From NCBI RefSeq assembly GCF_026262505.1, contig NC_067208.1:17865962-17929961 (forward strand): a DNA stretch of 64,000 bases, given 5' to 3'. This stretch comes from Trichomonas vaginalis G3. Its lineage: Eukaryota; Parabasalia; Trichomonadida; Trichomonadidae. Below the pieces are notes generated by a model, which did not search any database, was not told the DNA's origin, and saw only the letters and a program-made list of their open reading frames with translations. Positions 59,444-64,000 of this stretch are shown in pieces; position 1 is the first letter of the stretch, and each line of letters starts with the position of its first letter. A program made the position numbers and the translations under genes.

Positions 59444-62161
59444 ATGAGAGTGAAGTACATGACAGCAATGACAAAAGGAACTAATATCAAACCTAATGAA
59501 ATCGCTCACGAGGACATAGAGCTTAACAAGTACTTTGTGGAGTATCTTATAAGTGAAGAGTATGTAAGACCTTACTTCATGTTTGACAGCATGAATGAGG
59601 ATGTTATTTCATGGTTAAAGAATATAAGCAATGTTTTCGGTAAGTACGTCATAGATGACAAAGGTCTTGTTGTATTTTATGAGACAGCAATACGAACACA
59701 GGAACTAATGGATATTATGCACTCAACAGCAAAGAAAGGATTTAGTACTATTGGCATGAATGAACATTGCAGGAATGACATATACAACCTATGCTCACGA
59801 AAGCCTTACACAAAAGCAATACAAATGATAGAACATAAGTGTCTAAGGTCAGCAAATGAAATCATTACTGTCAGTGGTTATGAAAGAACTGTTAGCAAAG
59901 ATGAGTGGAAACAGCTATTCATATTAAGGAAGGACGTTGCTGAACTAGTTAAACCTGTTGCACAAACATTGTTTCAGATAAGACCAGCAATGACTAAGAA
60001 CCCTTTGACCTTAGTCAATGAGACCATAGAGGTTGAAGATAATGACATGAAAGAACTAGGAATGAATGAGAGAAGTTGTGAAGGATGTTTGAGTCAAAAC
60101 ACATGGTTCTTCAGAGCTGTTAAGAAACTTAGTAAAGAACGACAGAAATATTTTATAGAGAAGTATTGCAAAGGATGTGTAAATGAATTGTTTGAAATAG
60201 AACTTAGAGACACTTTCACACTAAAGGACTTGAGGAAAAATAAGTACATGAGTGAGGACGGTATTGACATAGCTAGTGTTATAAATGACTTAAGAAGATG
60301 TGTTTGTTATTGACGGAGCACGTATGACATATCTAGTGAAAGATTATGATGGAATACGAGACACAACAACACTTGTGTCAGTAGATAGCAAGGAATTCAA
60401 TAAGCTCATGAAGAGTGTTTATGTAGGACGTATTGAGGAGAAGGATGTGAACGCACTGATGATTTATGAAGCGGGTCAGAACAAGAACTATCTTATGAAG
60501 TCAGGCATGAGATTCTTTGACGAAAGAGATGACATTTACAGCTATTTCAGAGGATATGAGTATGAGGTACTGAATGAAGTAGATGAGAACGTTATTGAAG
60601 GATATTTGAAACATGTTCACGATGTCATATGTAATGAGGATGAAGAGCTTTATGAGTATGTTTTGAACTGGTTCGCCTACATCGTTCAAAATCCTTGTGG
60701 AAAGACTGGAACAGTACTTTTGTTAATAGGAAAGCAAGGAACTGGTAAGAATGTACTTAGTAATGTTCTATGCGAGCTCATTAGTAAGTACGCCAACAAT
60801 AATATAACGGCAATAGAGAATGTGGTTGGTAGATTCAATGCTGCTATTGAGAACATGAAGCTCATCGTATGCAATGAACTAAGCTCATGCGATACGTCTA
60901 AGGTCATGAACCACGACGCACTAAAGTCAATAGTAACAGAGACTCAGTTGGACTTAAATCAGAAGTGTCAGCCAGTAAGAAAGATAGAGAATGTTTGTAA
61001 TATCATCATGATATCTAACAACTTCAACTCAGTAAAGATTGACAAAGACGACAGAAGATTTGTTGTCATTGACGTAAGCAGCAGATACAAAGGAAATTAC
61101 GAATATTTCTCAAATCTCATTGAAAGCTTTAATGAAGAGTTTTATTCAAACTTACTGACGTACTTCATGAGGAAAGATTTAAGTGAATTTGATGTAAGGA
61201 AGATACCATTCACCAGGGCTAAACAAGAACTCATCGAAATGAACAAAACACCTTACCAAATGTTTTACGAGGAGTTCTATGAAAAGTTTGTATCCGGATG
61301 GAATTGTACAGAGTGCTACAGAAGATATAAAGAATTTGCGAAGGAGAATGAATTCTTTGCATGTAGTTCAAATGTATTTGGTGGCAAGATGAGAGAATTT
61401 GTGAAGAGAAGTAGAAAGCGAGACGGTTCTGTAAGAAGTTATATTTACGAAGCAAGTATGATATTAGAAGGTCGTGGAAAGAAAGAAACAGTGAATTATG
61501 AGGAAGTGCTTGAAAAATTCATGGAGTACATGGGAAGCAATATAACATACAACAAAGACATATACAGTGAGTTTAAGTACTACTGTGAACAGCATGAGAT
61601 TGAAGTAATGAGTAAAGGAGACTTTGAAACGCTTATGAAAGACAGTAAGGAGGTCGTTCATGAGAACAGTGATGAAATAGTTCATGAGAACAGTGAGGAG
61701 GTCATACATGAGAACAATGATGAAATAGTTCGAGAAACAGTGAGGAGGTCATACATGAGAACAGTGTTGAAATAGTTCATGAGAACAGTGAGGAGGTCAT
61801 ACATGAATGCAATGATGAAATAGTTCATGAGAACAGTGAGGAGGTCATACATGAATGCAATGATGAAATAGTTCATGAGAACAGTGAGGAGGTCATACAT
61901 GAATGCAATGATGAAATAGTTCATGATGTCGTTCGTGAAGAAGCCATTGCAACAAAGAATGAGATAAAGGATTTCATAGAACTTAACAAGGAGGAGTTTA
62001 AAGAAGGCTATGAAGTGAAAAGATGTGAAGAAGATTTCTTGGCGTATTTGAAGAAAAAGAGACTAAAGCCAATGGCTCAAAATAAGTTTCAATCGATGTT
62101 TGAAAAGAAACGTTTGAGCTATGGTGGTGTAAGAAGCACATATTACTTTGTTAAGAAGTGA
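59444..62161 (+). pseudogene. D5-like primase-helicase (SF3), broken copy
   Basis: D5-like proteins prime and unwind DNA during replication of poxviruses and relatives. The 5' third has no clear motif but sits where the primase part and D5_N region would be. The SF3 helicase core follows: P-loop LIGKQGTGKN near 60,726-60,755, Walker B-like MKLIVCNELS near 60,855-60,884, and motif C NIIMISNN with a downstream DDRRF arginine pair near 60,999-61,060. Past it are two small winged-helix-like segments (FMEYMGSNITYNKDIYSEF; FLAYLKKKRLKPMAQNKF) separated by the 48-bp repeat. It looks broken, with about two breaks, so it is a fossil. A diverged relative lies at 6936-7195. Confidence 0.8.
61645..61930 (+). 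repeat. 48-bp minisatellite inside the D5-like gene
   Basis: About six units containing GTCATACATGAATGCAATGA and GTTCATGAGAACAGTGAGGA recur 48 bases apart. Each encodes 16 residues of acidic, His-containing sequence (EEVIHENNDEIVHENS-like), a likely flexible linker between the helicase and its last winged-helix segment. Confidence 0.9.
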
Positions 62162-62804
62162 GGACATTTATTTTTGTCGTTAGTGTTGGAGTTTGTGTTT
62201 GTTGTTAGTGAGAGAATAAATTAAATCATGAACTTTGCCATGGTCTCTGTCCCTAGTAGTTTCATTAAGTTCTGGAAATAATGAAAGTCATGAACTTTGC
62301 CATGGTCTCTGTCCCTAGTAGTTTTCATTAAGTTCTGGAAATAATGAAAGTCATAAACTTTGCCATGGTCTCTGTCCCTAGTAGTTTTCATTATCTCACA
62401 GAGTTAATGAAAGTCATACTTTCTATCAGATGAAGCATGCAGATGAACATAATGAAAGTTAGTGAGTTTGCCACGAGTTATGAATAAAATATTGGCATAT
62501 TAGATGTGATAGCTGATGAAACAGATGAAGATAAATTAAATCTTGGACTTTGCCACACTCTGTCCCTAGTTCCTCAAAATCCTTGACAACGTTGCTTAGA
62601 AATTTTGGTTCAAAACCTCATCTGATTTTAATCTGTTATGCTACCTGTTAAGTTTCGCGAGATTATAAATGTCATGGAGTTATATAAAAAGGAGGGACAG
62701 CTAGGGACACTGGAAGTACTTGTAAGGCTATCTGTTAAGATTGCATGAAATACTAAAAAGTCATGAAATCCATTATCGCTGTGCTAGCTTCACCTTAGAG
62801 TAAA
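62162..62804. other. Intergenic region without a gene, with a 62-bp repeat
   Basis: No open frame of note. Three copies of a 62-63-base unit (ACTTTGCCATGGTCTCTGTC, then CCTAGTAGTTTTCATTAAG) start near 62,227, 62,289 and 62,352. A partial echo (GGACTTTGCCACACTCTGTC) lies near 62,535. The rest, 62,580-62,804, holds short fragments such as GGGACAGCTAGGGACACTGG and nothing I recognise. Confidence 0.7.
62227..62395. repeat. 62-bp tandem repeat, about 2.7 copies
   Basis: Head-to-tail copies separated by AATAATGAAAGTCAT. CCATGG and CCCTAG occur in each. Function unknown. Confidence 0.85.
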
Positions 62805-63053
62805 ATGACGACTAAAGTCACTGAAGCAATGAAACAAAAGTTTTTGGTAGAATACATTAAATCAGGAACTATTCCAGAAGGTTTTTACATTCATACTATG
62901 AAGGATGGTAGAGTTCAGTTTAGAAAGATAAAGCAACCATTAGATAAAGAAGGAATTTTGAGAAAGATTAAACTTCATGAGGACAACATTGCTGAACTTA
63001 AGAAGAAGTTAGAAGAGTTGGAGAAACCAAGGAAGAGAGTTATAAAGCAATGA
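62805..63053 (+). CDS. Small coiled-coil protein, function unknown
   Basis: An 82-residue protein starting MTTKVTEAMKQKFLVEYIKS. The middle (GFYIHTMKDGRVQFRKI) is beta-like, and residues 50-75 (ILRKIKLHEDNIAELKKKLE) are a heptad-patterned coiled coil ending in a basic KPRKRVIKQ tail. This layout would fit a small DNA-binding dimer, but no family is recognised. An AGGTGA hairpin follows after about 10 bases. It looks whole. Confidence 0.6.
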   Translation: MTTKVTEAMKQKFLVEYIKSGTIPEGFYIHTMKDGRVQFRKIKQPLDKEGILRKIKLHEDNIAELKKKLEELEKPRKRVIKQ

Positions 63054-63062
63054 ATTCAACAG

Positions 63063-63110
63063 GGTAGAAATGAGGTGAAAAAAGAGGTTAGATCTCACCA
63101 CTTCACCTAA
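63063..63110. repeat. AGGTGA hairpin module, copy 8
   Basis: It follows the coiled-coil gene directly (GAGGTGAAAAAAGAGGT, GATCTCACC, TTCACCTAAATTTATTTTT). Position after a stop codon repeats the pattern of the left flank. Confidence 0.6.
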
Positions 63111-63207
63111 ATTTATTTTTGTGCTATGTTTTCATACGTGTGAGGGTGGTGAGATCATTTATTTTTTATTTTATTTTTTAAAATTATTTTTATTTTATTT
63201 GGATGTA

Positions 63208-63492
63208 ATGACAGAACAAAAGCAACTCATACAAATCAAAACATATAACAAACATACATTTAAACATTTATTCTTCCTTCCTGAGCATAACATGTTCTTT
63301 CAAATACATCCGAGACCAGTTGACTTTTCATTGACTGTTTATAAAGATAGAAATAGTTATATCATTAAACCATACGATGACGAAGGTAAGTTATGTAAAT
63401 TGTACGTTAAGAAGTTAGAGAAAGTTTATGGCTTCAAGTATGACTACAATAGGGTTAACACTGATGATGAAGATATTGAGGAAAATTTATGA
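63208..63492 (+). CDS. Stand-alone copy of the HNH protein's C-terminal domain
   Basis: This 94-residue protein lines up with the last 65 residues of the HNH protein in spacing and pattern: YNKHTFKHLFF against YGKHSFEFYYY, then an aromatic pair (FF/YY), and KLEKVYGF against KFKRLYGF at the end. The shared domain is unnamed as far as I know. The C-terminus is acidic (TDDEDIEENL). The start at 63,208 follows a long T-rich leader ending GGATGTAATGACAGA, similar in style to the leader cassettes of the left flank. The upstream GTG frame reads through that AT-rich leader and is rejected. It looks whole. Confidence 0.6.
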   Translation: MTEQKQLIQIKTYNKHTFKHLFFLPEHNMFFQIHPRPVDFSLTVYKDRNSYIIKPYDDEGKLCKLYVKKLEKVYGFKYDYNRVNTDDEDIEENL

Positions 63493-63627
63493 GAACATTA
63501 GTGAAGTTGTTAGTGAGAACGATAGTGAGGTGAAATTGTTGGCGGCTTTGTAAATATTTAAGGTTAAGTTAGTTTTTGCGTTCATGTTGTAAAATATACG
63601 TTAACGGTTTTGTAAAGTGTCAAATTC

Positions 63628-63676
63628 ACAAGTATTGGGTAAGGTGGAACGCAGTGCCACCATACCCAAGACTTGT
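63628..63676. repeat. Imperfect 49-bp inverted repeat
   Basis: ACAAGTATTGGGTAAGGTGG, a nine-base loop AACGCAGTG, then CCACCATACCCAAGACTTGT. The arms pair at 18 of 20 positions by eye. It stands out as GC-richer than its surroundings and sits where coding sequence ends. It could be a transposon end, a structured RNA or a terminator. Confidence 0.7.
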
Positions 63677-64000
63677 ATACTAACTAACTTGATATTTGTA
63701 AATATCATACTTTATAACGTAAATAAGAACTTGACCTATTAAGAAAAGCAGTAATGAAAAGAAAATCTGAAATTCATAAAAATTACAAGTTTCTGATGAC
63801 AATTAGCTTAATTAAACCAGGTACAAGATTATATAATTGTATTTTCTATTCAATTATCCATATAATATCTTATCCAGAAAAAATAACTTGATCAATACCA
63901 AATGATTTTTTAACTAGTAAATAAAGTATTTTCTTTACACACACATTGTATATCATAGTTTTTTTTGGTTTCGCAAAACATCCAAAAACAAATATGCTAT
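63677..64000. other. AT-rich sequence without a gene
   Basis: No open frame, repeat family or RNA gene is visible. A small palindrome GATATTTGTAAATATC lies near 63,691. None of the repeats of the rest of the window continue here, so the virus-like region may end at about 63.6 kb. Confidence 0.5.

Noticed and set aside
61464-61924. Hydrophobic minus-strand repeats (MNYFIIAFMYDLLTVL) as a membrane protein
   Set aside because: They are the antisense of the 48-bp minisatellite within the D5-like gene.
1-64000. tRNA, rRNA, LTR retroelement or LINE
   Set aside because: No cloverleaf, rRNA-like segment, reverse transcriptase, integrase or LTR pair was recognised on either strand by reading. A covariance-model or profile search was not possible.

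Overview
This is an AT-rich window from a eukaryotic genome, most likely a trichomonad close to Trichomonas vaginalis. The organism call is inference. It rests on the mix of virus-like genes (KilA-N proteins, a poxvirus D5-like primase-helicase, an A32-like packaging ATPase, NUMOD/HNH nucleases), which I recall as highly repeated in that genome, on intronless genes a few tens of bases apart, and on stop codons that often sit inside TAAA, the trichomonad poly(A) motif. No tRNA, rRNA or clear host housekeeping gene was seen.

Left flank (1-7195). A 21-bp minisatellite leads into a run of virus-like genes: a Pro/Gln-rich protein, a KilA-N remnant, a KilA-N protein, an unrecognised 311-residue protein, a KilA-N/T5orf172 fusion and a second KilA-N protein, all on the + strand. 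A convergent A32-like ATPase, two small unknowns and a D5-helicase remnant follow, the last cut by a 100-N assembly gap (7196-7295). Four of the + strand genes share one upstream leader cassette, and several intergenic spaces carry an AGGTGA-rich hairpin module, so the genes look like cassette-style units with common control sequences.

Centre (7296 to about 55,300). About 48 kb is a higher-order tandem array. Each unit is a mosaic of two KilA-N gene fragments, a perfect 34-bp palindrome, two related non-coding modules, and clusters of a roughly 25-bp iteron-like repeat. I count 31 direct copies of the palindrome-bearing module. Spacing is about 1.01 kb mixed with 1.8-2.1 kb on the left and a regular 1.5 kb on the right. 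An indel-dense block near 34.1-39.1 kb lies between the two regimes. Single-copy relatives of the unit's pieces lie in the left flank, so the array probably grew out of this gene cluster.

Right boundary (about 53.9-58.6 kb). The array ends in a large inverted repeat with arms of about 1.9 kb. Its 395-bp spacer contains four 86-bp tandem repeats. One inverted array unit lies beyond it, then a decaying run of 25-bp repeats and AGGTGA hairpins.

Right flank (58.6-64 kb). A broken NUMOD4/HNH endonuclease, a broken D5-like primase-helicase with a 48-bp in-gene minisatellite, a small coiled-coil protein, and a 94-residue protein that matches the C-terminal domain of the HNH protein. The window closes with AT-rich sequence without a gene. 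No family-B polymerase, integrase, protease or capsid gene is visible, so the parent element (Polinton-like or another large DNA virus-like element) cannot be fixed from this window.
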